NCBI GenBank assembly: GCA_963965975.1
Contig: OZ014412.1
Coordinates: forward strand, 2,358,501-2,422,500
Source: Xestospongia bergquistia
Taxonomy: Eukaryota; Porifera; Demospongiae; Haplosclerida; Petrosiidae
Direction: 5' to 3'
DNA length: 64,000 bases
Of the stretch, positions 1 to 12,600 are shown piece by piece. A program made the position numbers and the translations under genes. Position 1 is the first letter of the stretch; each line of letters starts with the position of its first letter. The notes below the pieces were generated by a model. The model made no database searches. It was not told the DNA's origin and saw only the letters and a program-made list of their open reading frames with translations.

Positions 1-734
1 TTTAATATATCAATTATTTGTTTACCATAATGTAATGATAATGTCTTATATATAATGATCATTAGTAGATTTTAGAGTCCATTATATTATAATAATTGGT
101 ATCATTATATCACTTTAAAACTAACTGTCAATCCAATATTTAATATATATTGGATAATGTACCCTCAGATATAAGTTCAAAGGTCACATAATAGATCATG
201 TATAGTATAATATTATCAACTATTGTTATAATTATAATAAGTGTCATTAGAAAATTAATGTAATTAATTATTATTATTATGTTTGTATTAAATTTGTAAA
301 GAATATAATAGTCATACATAATACAATTAACAAAGTGTTATTATAACATTGTACAGAAACAGTAGGTGTTAAAATTATAATTACAAATACTACAAGTAGA
401 TTGAGTAGACATGATATAGTAAAGGTATATGTCATATATATAACTTGATATTGTCCTTTATATTATATAATGAACAATTAAATAATAATAACTATAATAT
501 CAATTAATATTAACAAATATCACTGAGAGACTGTGTATACTAAAATATTTATGACACAATATACTTGATATATAATTTTAATATCACTGTTCCTATATGG
601 AAAAGAAATAGCTACAGATGTTTTTCTGTTCCGGAGAGTAAGTCAAAATAAGAACTGAAGCCATAAAGGTATGATGGTGTTCAGTGATATATGTAATGAT
701 TATAAACTATTGATTAATGACTCATAATGATATA
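1..734. repeat. Left copy of a long direct repeat shared with the right window end
   Basis: No gene is visible. The stretch aligns almost without gaps to 62966-63700 at an offset of about 62,965 bp, with only scattered differences by eye, and both copies run into the same 40-bp satellite. Shorter relatives of its first ~150 bases also follow family 2 receptor genes (about 41760, 51760, 57110). I infer a segmental duplication or a very large tandem unit; an assembly artefact cannot be excluded. Confidence 0.85.
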
Positions 735-1331
735 TAATGATCCTTCCAACTATTCCAAACCAGCTATATCATATAATGATCCTTTCAACTATTCCAAAAC
801 TAGCTATATCATATAATGATCCTTCCAACTATTCCAAACTAGCTATATCGTATAATGATCCTTTCAACTATTCCAAAACTAGCTATATCATATAATGATC
901 CTTCCAACTATTCCAAAACTAGCTATATCATATAATGATCCTTCCAACTATTCCAAACTAGCTATATCATATAATGATCCTTTCAACTATTCCAAAACTA
1001 GCTATATCATATAATGATCCTTCCAACTATTCCAAACCAGCTATATCATATAATGATCCTTTCAACTATTCCAAAACTAGCTATATCATATAATGATCCT
1101 TTCAACTATTCCAAAACTAGCTATATCATATAATGATCCTTTCAACTATTCCAAAACTAGCTATATCATATAATGATCCTTTCAACTATTCCAAAACTAG
1201 CTATATCATATAATGATCCTTCCAACTATTCCAAAACTAGCTATATCATATAATGATCCTTTCAACTATTCCAAAACTAGCTATATCATATAATGATCCT
1301 TCCAACTATTCCAAAACTAGCTATATCATAT
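735..1331. repeat. 40-bp satellite array, about 15 units
   Basis: Head-to-tail units of 39-40 bp, each containing the core TAATGATCCTTCCAAC or its TTTCAAC variant followed by TATTCCAAAACTAG. Units differ mostly by C/T in CCTTCC/CCTTTC and by the length of one A run. The same satellite starts again at about 63700 and runs off the window, and one lone unit sits at 39905-39945. No function can be read from the sequence. Confidence 0.95.
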
Positions 1332-1679
1332 CTAATATATCAATATATCACTGACTGTGTATATGCTCTTGTTGAGGAGGATCAGTGATTTGTAAACTTT
1401 TAAAAATAAACTATTGTCAGTATAATTGTGTACATTACTGTATATTGAGTTCATTTATAAACAATGAATAAATTGATAGTAACTGTTTGTATTTAAGATG
1501 TGAAGTATATCAACATATATAATGAATAGAATAATATATTAAGTGATTGTATATTTTATGTAATGCACACAATTATACTAACAATGTTTTTTAACAAGTT
1601 TATAAAATAGGATATTAATAGTTTAATAATTATGTAAAAAGTTAACATTATTAACATCACTATTAGTATTAGTATATTT
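1332..1679. other. Non-coding flank shared with 39947-40910
   Basis: No gene is supported. The bases just after the satellite (TATCTAATATATCA onward) match the bases after the lone satellite unit at 39945, and the match resumes into the FN3 fragments on both sides. This marks 1332-2100 and 39947-41250 as diverged copies of one segment, with extra sequence in the second copy. Confidence 0.6.
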
Positions 1680-2060
1680 TATCTATTAAGTGATATCATT
1701 ATATCTAATGATATATATACAGTAACTATATCAGCTACTAATGGAGCTAGTACTGGAAATGAGACAATGTACTATTTTAATACTTCATTAGGTAATATCA
1801 CTATATACTATATCATTAATACTGTCCTTAGTTCCACAGGTAATATTAACACATTATCATATTGAAGTTGATCCTAACAATCCATACAATACTGTTGTTA
1901 TCTTTAGAGCACAAGTTAGTGGTCTTTACTTTAATTTAATTAATCCTATCCTCTATATACAGGTTATTAATGTTGATTGTACTCCATTATATCCTACTCA
2001 TTTATCTGTTAATATAACATGTGAACATTACTGTAATTACAGTGATTATAATATTACTGT
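1680..2060 (+). pseudogene. Family 1-like receptor fragment (end of FN3 plus next split domain)
   Basis: An exon-like stretch reads ...IYTVTISATNGAS...MYYFNTSL, the end of an FN3 domain, and meets a GTAATAT donor. A second stretch (about 1840-1907) reads HIEVDPNNPYNTVVIFRAQ. After a 53-nt GTTAGT...CAG intron, a third reads VINVDCTPLYPTHLSVNITC. The split position matches exons 4 and 5 of the family 1 receptor at 9682-14639. No start, Ig domain, TM or tail is attached, so this is a remnant. Near copies lie at 2260-2860 and 40920-41235. Confidence 0.6.
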
Positions 2061-2259
2061 AACTGTTTGTATTGAAAATGTTAAATATATCAAAATATAT
2101 AATGAATAATAGAATAATGAATTAAGCAATGCACACAATTATACTAACAATGGTTTTTAACAAGTTTATAAAATAGGATATTAGTAGTTTAATAATTATG
2201 TTAAAACTTAACATTATTAACATCACCACTAGTACTATTATATATTATATACTAAGTGA

Positions 2260-2860
2260 TATCACTATATATATTACTCTCTTCTATAATGGTGACTTAC
2301 CAAAGTTAACAGCTTCAATACAAATACCAGCTACATGATAACAATAATTGTTACATTACTAATATATTTACTATTGATCTATCCTATAATAATTTTAGGA
2401 ATACAGTTAATAACATGCTTCAGTAATATTATTATATCTAATGAGATATATACAGTAACTATATCAGCTACTAATGGAGCTAGTACTGGAAATGAGACAA
2501 TGTACTATTTCAATACTTCATTAGGTAATATCATTATATACTATATCATTAATACTGTCCTTAGTTCCACAGGAAATATTAACACATTATCATATTGAAG
2601 TTGATCCTAATAATCCTCATATAATACTGTTGTTATCTTTAGAGCACAAGTTAGTGGTCTTTACTTTAATTTAATTAATCCTATCCTCTATATACAGGTT
2701 ATTAATGTTGATTGTACTCCATTATATCCTACTCATTTATCTGTTAATATAACATGTGAACATTACTCTAATTACAGTGATTATAATATTACTGTAACTA
2801 ATAATGGAAGTATTATAATAAATGAAGGACTACATCTTGTGTGTCCTCTTGACTAATCAG
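2260..2860 (+). pseudogene. Second copy of the family 1-like FN3 fragment
   Basis: Repeats the fragment at 1680-2060 in the same order: the FN3 end with SATNGASTGNETMYYF at about 2440-2530, the HIEVDP exon, a GTTAGT intron, then VINVDCTPLYP. It extends further into ...YNITVTNNGSIIINEGLHLV before a TGACTAA context at about 2853. Gene parts before and after are missing. Tandem duplication with 1680-2060 is obvious from the shared flanks (ACACAATTATACTAACAATG). Confidence 0.6.
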
Positions 2861-3247
2861 CTAATTTTATCTGGTCTAATTTGAACTTATCATTAAATAT
2901 AACATTAATTGGTAATTTTAGTAAGTTACTACTATGTAACTTACTAAAGTCAGTTGATTAATCAATTAACTTTAATTAATTACTATTATATAATTAATGA
3001 TCATGTATTAATTCTCAATACTCTCACATCTCAATTATAAACATTTAATATAACTACAGCTGGTATAATTCAAATACTAGTATCTGGTAAGCGTATTCTA
3101 AATACCATAAATAATATTATATTATGTAGAAGAATCGATGTTAATATTGGAAGTCATAATAGAAGTGATCATTAGTTGACTTTCAATATCAGTACATCAT
3201 CAAAACAAACAAGTCTTAAGATAACTGACATCTACTGTTTGTGTAAA
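2861..3247. other. Intergenic region upstream of the first family 1 gene
   Basis: No gene is supported. The part around 2980-3075 (ending ACTACAGCTGGT) reappears at 28220-28310. The last 60 bases before the ATG (CATCAAAACAAACAAGTCTT through TACTGTTTGTG) are repeated before the second family 1 gene at 9637-9681. They are therefore the likely promoter-proximal or 5' UTR part of this gene family; no TATA box is obvious. Confidence 0.5.
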
Positions 3248-6200
3248 ATGATGAATACTCTACACTTTATGCTGATTTTGTCTATTGTACCTGCTCTTGT
3301 CTATGCTGTTGGTAAGTATTATGATAATACAACTAATCACATTTTATAGAGATTACAGTTCATCCTCAGTCAGTCAATACTACTCTCAACTCAACAGTTA
3401 ATTTCACATGTGAAGCTGTTGCTGATGATATTATCTTTATAGTTAATGGTGAATCAGCAGCTGATACAGTTATTATAAATAGAGGATTCAATCAACAACC
3501 ACAAAATACTATCAGTGATGGTAGAAAAAGAAGAGTGTTGTTAGCTAAAGCATTGGAAGATAACAACAACACTAATATATTATGTGTAGCTATTGATATG
3601 AGTATAGGATACAGTGACATTGCTGTTTTAAGAATACAAGGTGAGCTAATGTTATAGATGTCATATTATTATGATATATTGATGTAGGTTTACTAGCTCC
3701 TGTTAAAGATCTAACTGCTACAGTTCTCAATGGATCTAGTGTCTTACTGATGTGGTCTGCACCATATACATTGGATAATGTACCTATCACTGGATATAAC
3801 ATCAATGATGATCAAGGAACACTTATAGACACAGTTAATACTACTGAGTACATCCTGACATCTAGTAATAATGATCCATGTAATGTAACTACTGTATATG
3901 TCTTTGGTATTAATGGAGCTGGTATAGGAGATAGTAATAATGTCATGTACTATATTGCTAGAGGTAACATATTATGTTATACAGTGATGTTACATTTCTG
4001 TTATATTTTAGTTCCTCAAACTATTCCAGTATCAGTTATACCAACAGTAGATGGAGATAATGTTTTATTTCAAGTGATTATAAATGTTAGTAGTTCCATC
4101 AAATACACATTAAGTGGGAGTTGCTCTACTATATTTATAATGGTATAATATTGTTTGTAATAATCCAGCTTACAATAATACAAATAGTTTATTTAGTTAT
4201 AATATCTCTTATATTTACTAGGTCAGTAGTCTATGTATTGGTGAGTATCCTACTAATGTTATAGTAAATATCAAGGACTCTAATGATGTTCTACAACAAA
4301 CATTATCTCATAATGTGACACTGTCTTTAGTTAATAATCAACTGATAATAGTTAATATATCATCACCTGTTAACTTGAGGACATATCTTGTTGAGGTAAC
4401 TCTTAGTAATCCAGCTGGACATACTATCAATGTATTTCCATTCGGTAAGTTATATATCACATGTTATGTTGTGTGTGTGTATTATCTCTTGTATGAGACA
4501 GGTTTTTTTCCTTCTGTTCTCAATATCTCTTCATCACTTGACAACTGTATTACTATTACTATCAGTTGGGATCCTCCTAATGTAGACAGTAGAGTCCAGA
4601 TATCTTACTATATACTACTGATATATGATGATGTCAGCAAGATGTTATTACAAAATGTATCTATTAATGGAAATGAATACAAGTATGAAGATCAGGAATT
4701 ATTTCATCATCAATATACATATACCATATATGGTCTAAATGAACTGGGTGAAGGAGAACATAACAATAGTACCTTCTCTTTTCAAAGAGGTTAGATAAAA
4801 TAACTAATATGTGTGTTTATTTTATGATGTCATTTTAGTTCCAAGATCTACTAAAGAAAATACTACATTTACTATTCTGTCCTATATAAATAATGAAGTC
4901 AATTTGATGTTTAATATACCAGTGAGTCTATCCAATAGTGGTGACTATATGATTACCATAGTTACTGTAGATTATTCTGGAATGTGCACCTGAAGCTCCA
5001 GAGAATGCTACAGTCACTGTACAATGTGATGATGTAGTTATATTTAATAAAACATATCTGGTAGAATATTCTATGAACATAACAGATAGTCTGTTAGTTC
5101 CTCAACATCAACAATGTATTCTCTCTATTATATTCAGTAATAATGTTGGACACAGTGATATGTTGATACATATTTTAAGTAAGAGATAGTAACATCATGT
5201 AGTACATTAACATTATTATATGATACAGGTACATATGTGACCTGATTTGCAATAAGGGACCATTCTGTTAACACATTTATGAACTAATTTACCACTATTA
5301 ATAAAACATCTCAAAAACAGTTTTATATACACACAGTTACCATGAATAGTTGTGCAGCTGTATGTATACAAAACTGTTATTTGAGATGTTTTAACAATAG
5401 TGCCTTTTCACAAATCATCTCACAAATGTTTTTCTATCCTTATTGCAAATGACTTCAAAGAACAAAACATTTGTTAAAAACAGTCCAAATGATCTTACTG
5501 TACAAGGTTGTATTGATAATCTCCCAGCTGGTAATTATACAGTCTATGTATATGATGTGGAGAATGATATACCACTAACATCAATATTACCAGCTATAAT
5601 ATTAAGAGATATTGTAATAAATGATATATTAACAACTACTATAAGTAAGTTAATAATAATAGTTATTACCAAATTTCACTAAAGGGTTATTATGAAATAA
5701 CACTCTTCACTTATAAACTTTTCTTGTAATTACTTTGTTATACCACTATTTGTTATTTCATTTAACTATGTAGTTATAACAACTAATACTACATCAAAAC
5801 CAATTTATAAGTAGATCTAATATGTTCAATGATATAATATTTGTATTATAGTACCAGAAAATATATTTTTGATATCATAAAAGACTATATCATTATTATA
5901 TTAATATAGATACTACTCCTATTGTACAAAGTTATTCTACAATAGTCATACCATCAACTACTAATATAATAACAATACCTGGATATCAGAGTTTTCCTAG
6001 TATGTTAATAATATAATTAAATATTTATATATAACTCCTCTCTCTCTAGTTATAATAGTTACCACTGTGATCATCATTAGTATCTTAATAATATTAATTA
6101 GTATTATTAGTGTTGTTTGTGTGGGTGTTTATTATATAAAGAAGATACAAAGTATGTATATCATGTATACATGTAATATAATATAATTATATTATATTAT

Positions 6201-6342
6201 AGAATGTAATAGTATTGATGATGATATAACTATACAACATAATATATCATATGAAGATACTAAACAATATCAGATAACAATGACACAGAACACATTATAT
6301 GAACTTGTTACAATAACACCTGATTATGTTAATATTAATTGA
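3248..6342 (+). pseudogene. Family 1 Ig/FN3 receptor, copy 1, disrupted by a foldback element
   Basis: Single-pass surface receptor model. Exon 1 (3248-3311) encodes a signal peptide, MMNTLHFMLILSIVPALVYA. Exon 2 (3350-3640) is an Ig domain (NFTCEA...NILC). Exon 3 (3688-3963) is FN3. Exons 4012-4085 and 4222-4444 form one split domain. 4502-4789 is FN3 (ITISWDPP...YTYTIYGLNELGEG). 4839-4921 and 4971-5178 form another split domain. The next exon (from 5229) meets a TGA at 5243 where a hairpin element replaces about 100 coding bases; its remainder (5453-5644) still encodes the membrane-proximal domain. The donor near 5810 is lost. Downstream exons stay open: 5910-5999 stalk, 6050-6151 TM (IIVTTVIIISILIILISIIS), 6203-6342 tail with YELV and DYVNI. 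Skipping the broken exons (phase 1 on both sides) would restore frame, so a shortened product is possible. AATAAA lies at 6366. Confidence 0.7.
5241..5452. mobile_element. Foldback/MITE-like element inside the family 1 gene
   Basis: About 210 bp that forms one long hairpin. The ends are inverted copies (TGATTTGCAATAAGGGA at the left, TCCTTATTGCAAATGA at the right). Internal arms also pair (AAAACATCTCAAAAACAG against CTGTTATTTGAGATGTTTT). It has no coding capacity. The second family 1 gene has about 100 bases of exon (11768-11868) at this spot, so the insertion came with a deletion. No clear target-site duplication is visible beyond a possible TGA. Confidence 0.75.
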
Positions 6343-6365
6343 ATATAATTATAATATATATTTAT

Positions 6366-6371
6366 AATAAA
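6366..6371 (+). promoter_or_regulatory. Poly(A) signal AATAAA after family 1 copy 1
   Basis: Canonical AATAAA 24 bases downstream of the TGA of the short-tail family 1 copy. In such AT-rich DNA chance matches are common; position is the only support. Confidence 0.4.
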
Positions 6372-6479
6372 AGTTTTTAAAATGAAATGAGACAGGTCTG
6401 TTCTTAATTTTCTTATTACTTGACAACTGTACCAATGTTGGGTCAAGATAATTCTATATGTGTGGTGTATGTATTTTCA

Positions 6480-7790
6480 TCAGCTTCATACAGTAGCTCC
6501 TTCATCAGTATCTACTCCACTTTACACATTGGCTAACTTTTCCTGTGAAGGTACAGGAGTTGCATTGACATGGACAGTACAGGGTAATTCATTCATTGAT
6601 CCCAGTAACCAATACAGAGAGATATCAGTAACTACTAACAATACATCAGTTGATGTGTGGTCATCAATACTAACTATAAGAGCATTACCTATTAATGATG
6701 GGATAAGTATTGGATGTAATGTTGTGAGTTTTAATTACTATAGGATGTATTGTTTTGGGTCAAACTCCTAATTTTGTATCTAAAGGAGCAATTTTGACAA
6801 TTAAAGGTTAGCTGTTCTATAGTTCATTGTCAATTCATTCACTAACAGGTATCACATCAGTACAAAATATCCAGGTAACTTTTAATATTACCAGTGCTTC
6901 TGGCTGGTTGATCTGGTCTTCTCCATTATTCTCATATATTCCAAAAGGGAGTATTAAAACATATCACATTTGTATAGAGAACCAACATTTCTAATTATTA
7001 TATAATGATATCACTAATGATACATCTTATGAGTTATATAACCTCATAGTCTGTGATATTTACACTGCTACTGTTATAATTCATAGTGGAGAATACAGTT
7101 CTAACAATACTACTATACAAGAGGAATATAATGGAGGTAAGTTAATTACATGGGAGGGTTATCTCTTGGGAATTGATCTCATGGTAATGTTCCTATTTAA
7201 TAACATTAATCATTTATATATAATATATATATATAGAGAGAGTACTATGTTATGTTAGAATATTATGTTATGATCTTACCAAATCATGAGGTCATCTTTA
7301 ATGAATATAATAATTCTTTTGATATACAATTTCAAGTTATTGTAAGTAAACCAATAGTCACCTTATAATATATTACATTATATTATTGTATAGGTTGTAG
7401 GTTATCATAGACTATGTAATAGTACATTACTGGGTACTACAAGAGATATATCACAACAGAATGGAACAGGACACATTCAGAAAGATATTGTGTGTTCTTT
7501 GGAAGATTGTCAGAGATCTACTGATGATGGATGTCATGTGATATTTAGAGAGTCTTCAAAAAGAATTGTGAAGTCTATTAATATAACTAAATCCAGTATA
7601 GAGAGTAGAGTGAGTATACCAGTATATAACTCTACCAGTTAGTGGTAACTATACTGTGACAGTTCATGATATAGTAGATGGTACTATTATAACTAACCCA
7701 TCTGTTGTGTATCCTCAAGTACTGAAATATATCTTACTACTACCATCTCTTACAGAGACTATTGTTCCTACCAGTAAGTAATATATACTG
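6480..7790 (+). pseudogene. Degenerate family 2 receptor, 5' two thirds
   Basis: Recognisable exons in order. An Ig exon (about 6482-6730; NFSCEG, ALTWTVQG, SILTIRALPINDGISIGC) breaks off with a frame change after GCNVVSFN. An FN3 exon (about 6849-7137) contains an in-frame TAA near 6991. The conserved ...FDIQFQVIV exon lies at about 7240-7340, and a fused 7395-7770 block ends in the membrane-proximal domain (GCHVIFRESSKRIVKSINI, then VSGNYTVTVHD). Signal exon, TM and tail are absent on this strand; the missing 3' part lies reversed at 8640-9548. A non-functional relic. Confidence 0.75.
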
Positions 7791-7959
7791 ACTATTGTGT
7801 ACTGTTCTATATAACATCTTACTAGGTCATGTAATATGTTATATAGGTACTACATTAAATGATGAGACAGTAGTCTCTCTGATCATGTAAATATTGATTA
7901 GTTGATTTAACCAACATATGGTTATATAGAGTGAATGTAGCAAATTAGTTGATGTAAAC

Positions 7960-8395
7960 TAAAAGTAAACATTATATTGTTTTATTAACTATCAGACTGT
8001 TTTTATACATACAACAATCAATTGTATGTATATATACATGTATGTACTTGCAGTGATATCACAGACAAGTTATACATACATACACATACACACACACATA
8101 CATACCTACATGCATACATACATACACATCTACATATGTACATATATATGTACATATGTACATACATAAGTAAGTATGTAAGTAGTACATATGTAAGTAC
8201 ATTATAATGAACGAAGTAAACATTATACTGTGTTTGATTACTAATGTACTATCAGATTGACTGTTGTTATACATGTAACAATCAATTGTATATATATATG
8301 TATGATGTGTTTGTAGTGATATCACAGACTAGTTATACATACATACACACACACATACACACATGCATACCTGCATACATACACACCGGTGGACA
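7960..8395. repeat. Tandem ~250-bp duplication rich in TACA/CATA microsatellite
   Basis: Two copies of one segment (about 7963-8200 and 8215-8390). Each begins GTAAACATTATA, passes through ACAATCAATTGTAT and GTGATATCACAGAC, and ends in CATACA/CACACA runs. GTGATATCAC is itself palindromic. The reading frames across it are only Tyr/Thr/His repeats and are not genes. It sits exactly between the plus-strand and minus-strand halves of a broken family 2 gene. Confidence 0.8.
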
Positions 8396-8639
8396 AAGGA
8401 ACTGATTAAAGCCAAATCAATTTTATTACTAAATATATCTTCTTATAACTTATCTATTTACTATAATTATGATCAACTTTTAAAATATTATAAAATAAAT
8501 AACACATTAAACAAAGTAACACACAAATTATTGTAACACAATACTAATACTAATAATTACATGTATCAATGGTCATACATATTACCATGGTGACACGTAT
8601 CCATGGTAATATGTATCAATAGTCACACAATAATTACAT

Positions 8640-9548
8640 TACAATATTTTCATAGTCATCAGTACATGTCCTACTAGGTTGTACTGTTATATATGATAGA
8701 TTACTCTCTAACTCCACTCTTCTATTTCTCATTTCAACTATATGGACTACAATGGAACTATAACATATGACATTTGATATAGCTATATAAATTACTTTCT
8801 TCATATGCTAGATTATGTCTGATAGCTTGTTGATCAACTAGAGAACAATATTGTTATGTAATTGATATTGTTTCTTTGTTTCTTACCTCCAACTTCATAT
8901 TGCTGTCTCTTCTTTCTCCAATATACAGTAATACTAGTAGCTATCACTATTATAACAATAACAATTATTATTACAATACTGACTGTACTACTAGTAATAG
9001 TTTTGAGGATGAACACTGACTGATTGTTAGCTGTATACAAAGTAAGTTATAATAATAATAACTAATACAACACTAAGTACATACATGATATCTCAACAGT
9101 AGATGATACTACTGATGTCATATAACCAGTTGTCTCTACTCTTAAAAAAGTACCTAATAATAATATATATCATTATTTTAAAATAATATAAAGGTCTTAC
9201 TGAAGACAATAGTGATCTCATTATTTAATGTTGTATCTAGTAAATAATATAATATAAACATTATAATATAGTTAGTATATAGTACTTACTGATATTACTA
9301 ACAGTCTTAGTAGATGGTAGTAGTAAGATATACTCCAGTACTTGAGGGTACACAACAGATGGGTTAGTTATAATAGTACCATCTACTATATCATGAGCTG
9401 TGACAGTATAGTTACCACTAACTGGTAGAGTTATATACAGGTATACTGTACTCTTCACTATAGTGGATTTACTAAAATTAATAGAATTCACAATTCTTTT
9501 TGAAGACTCTCTAAATATCACATGACATCCATCAGCAGTAGATCTCTG
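8640..9548 (-). pseudogene. Inverted family 2 receptor fragment: membrane-proximal domain, TM and tail
   Basis: Read on the minus strand. 9548 to about 9290 encodes the membrane-proximal domain (VIFRESSKRIVNSINF, LPVSGNYTVTAHDIVDG). A Ser/Thr stalk exon lies near 9150-9080. The TM exon lies at about 9031-8890 (NQSVFILKTITSSTVS...VYWRKKRQQYEVGG). Two tail exons follow, with the LAYEE and SYITV tyrosine motifs, ending near 8640. Order and phase follow the intact copies, but signal, Ig and FN3 exons are missing. It lies tail-to-tail with the plus-strand fragment ending at 7790. Confidence 0.7.
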
Positions 9549-9681
9549 ACAATCTTCCTTTAGTTCCTTTAATTTTTAGTGTTTATGTCTAGTGCTGCCC
9601 ACTCCCACCCATTCCAATCCACTCCCACATCCATCAAAACAAACAAGTCTTGTGATAACTGATATCTACTGTTTGTGCAAA

Positions 9682-12600
9682 ATGATGAATACTTTGTACT
9701 TTATGCTGATTTTGTCTATTGTACCTGCTCTTATCTATGCTGTTGGTAAATACTATGATGATATAACTAATCATATTTTGTAGAGATTACAGTTCATCCT
9801 CAATCAGTCAATATCAGTCTCAACTCAACAGTTAGTTTTACTTGTGAAGCTGTTGCTGAACTGATTAACTTTAGAGTTAATGATATATCAGCATCTAATG
9901 AAGATATTGTTAACAGAGGATTTACTCAACAAGTACAAGTTCTTCTCAGTTATGGTACAAAGAGAAGAGTATTATTAGCTAAAGCATTTGAAGACAACAA
10001 TAATAGTAACATATCATGTAGAGCTTATGGCTCAATGAGTATAGACAGTCTGAGTGACATTGCTGTATTAAGAATACAAGGTGAGCTAATGTTATAGATG
10101 TCATATTATTATGATATATTGATGTAGGTTTACTAGCTCCTGTTAAAGATCTAACTGCTACAGTTCTCAATGGATCTAGTGTCTTACTGATGTGGTCTGC
10201 ACCATATACATTGGATAATGTACCTATCACTGGATATAACATCAATGATGATCAAGGAACACTTAAAGACAGAGTTAATACTACTGAGTACATCTTGACA
10301 TCTAGTAATGATGATCCATGTAATGTAACTACTGTGTATGTCTCTGGTATTAATGGAGCTGGTATAGGAGATAGTAATAATGTCATGTACTATATTGCTA
10401 GAGGTAACATATTATGTTATACAGTGATGTTACATTTCTGTTATATTTCAGTTTCTCAAGCTATTCCAATATCAGTTATACCAACAGTAGACAGAGATAA
10501 TGTTATATTTCAAGTGATTTTAAATGTTAGTATATATATAATATAACTGAACAATATGTAGTCTCATTTAATGTAATAATTATTATGTTATACAATATAG
10601 TTATCATACAATACAACTATATATATATACTACTAATAGTTGTATACACAGTAGTATGGTAGTAGTATTTTAATATATTGTAATTAGGTTTTGTTAGTAT
10701 AGTCAGTTATAATAATTTATATTTCTTTGTTATGATGTTATCTCTGTTAGGTCAGTAGTCTATGTATTGGTGAGTATCCTACTAATATTACAGTAAATAT
10801 CAAGGACTCTAATGATGTTCTACAACAAACATTATCTCATGATGTGACACTGTCTTTAGTTAATAATCAACTGATAATAGTTAATATATCATCATCTGTT
10901 AGCTTGAAGACATATCTTGTTGAGGTAACTCTTAGTAATCCAGCTGGACATACTATCAATGTATTTCCATTTGGTAAGTTATATATCACATGTTGTGTTG
11001 AGTGTGTGTGTTATCTCTTGCATGAGACAGGTTTTCTTACTTCTGTTCTCAATATCTCTTCATCACTTGACAACTGTACTACTATTACTATCAGTTGGGA
11101 TCCTCCTAATGTAGACAGTAGAGTCCAGATATCTTACTATATACTACTGATATATGATGATGTCAACAAGATGTTATTACAAAATGTATCTATTAATGGA
11201 AATGAATACAAGTATGAAGATCAGGAATTATTTCATCATCAATATACATATACCATATATGGTATAAATGAACTGGGTGAAGGAGAACATAACAATAGTA
11301 CCTTCTCTTTTCAAAGAGGTTAGGTAAAATAACTAATATGTGTGTTTATTTTATGATGTCATTTTAGATCCAAGATCTGTCAAAGAAAATACTACATTTA
11401 CTATTCTGTCCTATATAAATAATAAAGTCAACTTGATGTTTAATATACCAGTGAGTCTATCCAATAGTGGTTACTATATGATTACCATAGTTACTGTAGA
11501 TTATTCTGGAATGTTCATCTGAAGCTCCAGAGAATGCTACAGTCACTGTACAATGTGAAGATGTAGTTATATTTAATAACATATATCTGGTAGAATATTC
11601 TATAAGCATATCAGATAATTTGTTAGCTCCTCAACATCAACAATGTACTCTCTCTATCATCTTCAGTAATAATGTTGGACACGGTGATCCATTGATACAT
11701 ACTTTAAGTAAGATATAGTAATATTATGTAATATATTGATATTATTATATGATATAGGTACATATGATGTTATAAATGCTATTGCTTACCCTAATAGTAA
11801 TTCTATATGTGTGGAGTGTGTATTTTCACCTGCTCCATCTGTTAAGTCATGTTATGTTAGTGTGATTGGAGTGACTTCAATGAACAAAAAATTTGTTAAA
11901 AACAGTCCAAATGATCTTACTGTACAAGGTTGTATTGATAATCTTCCAACTGGTAATTATACAGTCTATGTATATGATGTGGAGAATGATATACCACTAA
12001 CATCAATATTACCAGCTATAATATTAAGAGATATTATAATAAATGACATATTACCAACTACTACAAGTAAGTTAATAATAATAGATATTACTAAATTTCA
12101 CTAAATAGTTGTTATGAAATAATATCCTTCATCAATTAACTTTTCTTGTAATCACTTTGTTATATAATTTATATTTTATTTAACTATATAGTTATAACAA
12201 CTAATACTACATCAACACCAATATGTAAGTATATATAATAATATATTCAGTGACAATGTATTTATTATTTGTACTATAGCTCTGAGAAATCTTTATTTGA
12301 TACCTATTGTAGTTGTTATCACTATAGTGATATTGCTATTTGTGATGATAATAGTTATTAGGTGTTGTATTGTTCAGCAAAGGAGGAAGAGACAATCAGG
12401 TATATGGAATTAAAATAGTAAATAATTCACCTTATATTACTACTATAGTGGATACAGGAGTATGTCATCCAAAAGTTACAAATAACAAGTATGTCACTAA
12501 TATATATATTACTATGTTACTCTATCACTTTATATCAGTTATGAAGATCTAGTTCAGTTAACTACACCTATTACTGATCCTTATCATATAAGTCATCATG

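Noticed and set aside
4922..4992. Apparent frameshift/stop (TGA) in both family 1 genes after DYSGM
   Set aside because: A GTGAGT donor and CTGTAG acceptor define a 49-nt intron; splicing removes the problem and the next exon continues in frame in both copies.
8022..8325. Open frames rich in Tyr, Thr, His and Cys on both strands
   Set aside because: They are translations of TACA/CATA microsatellite sequence.
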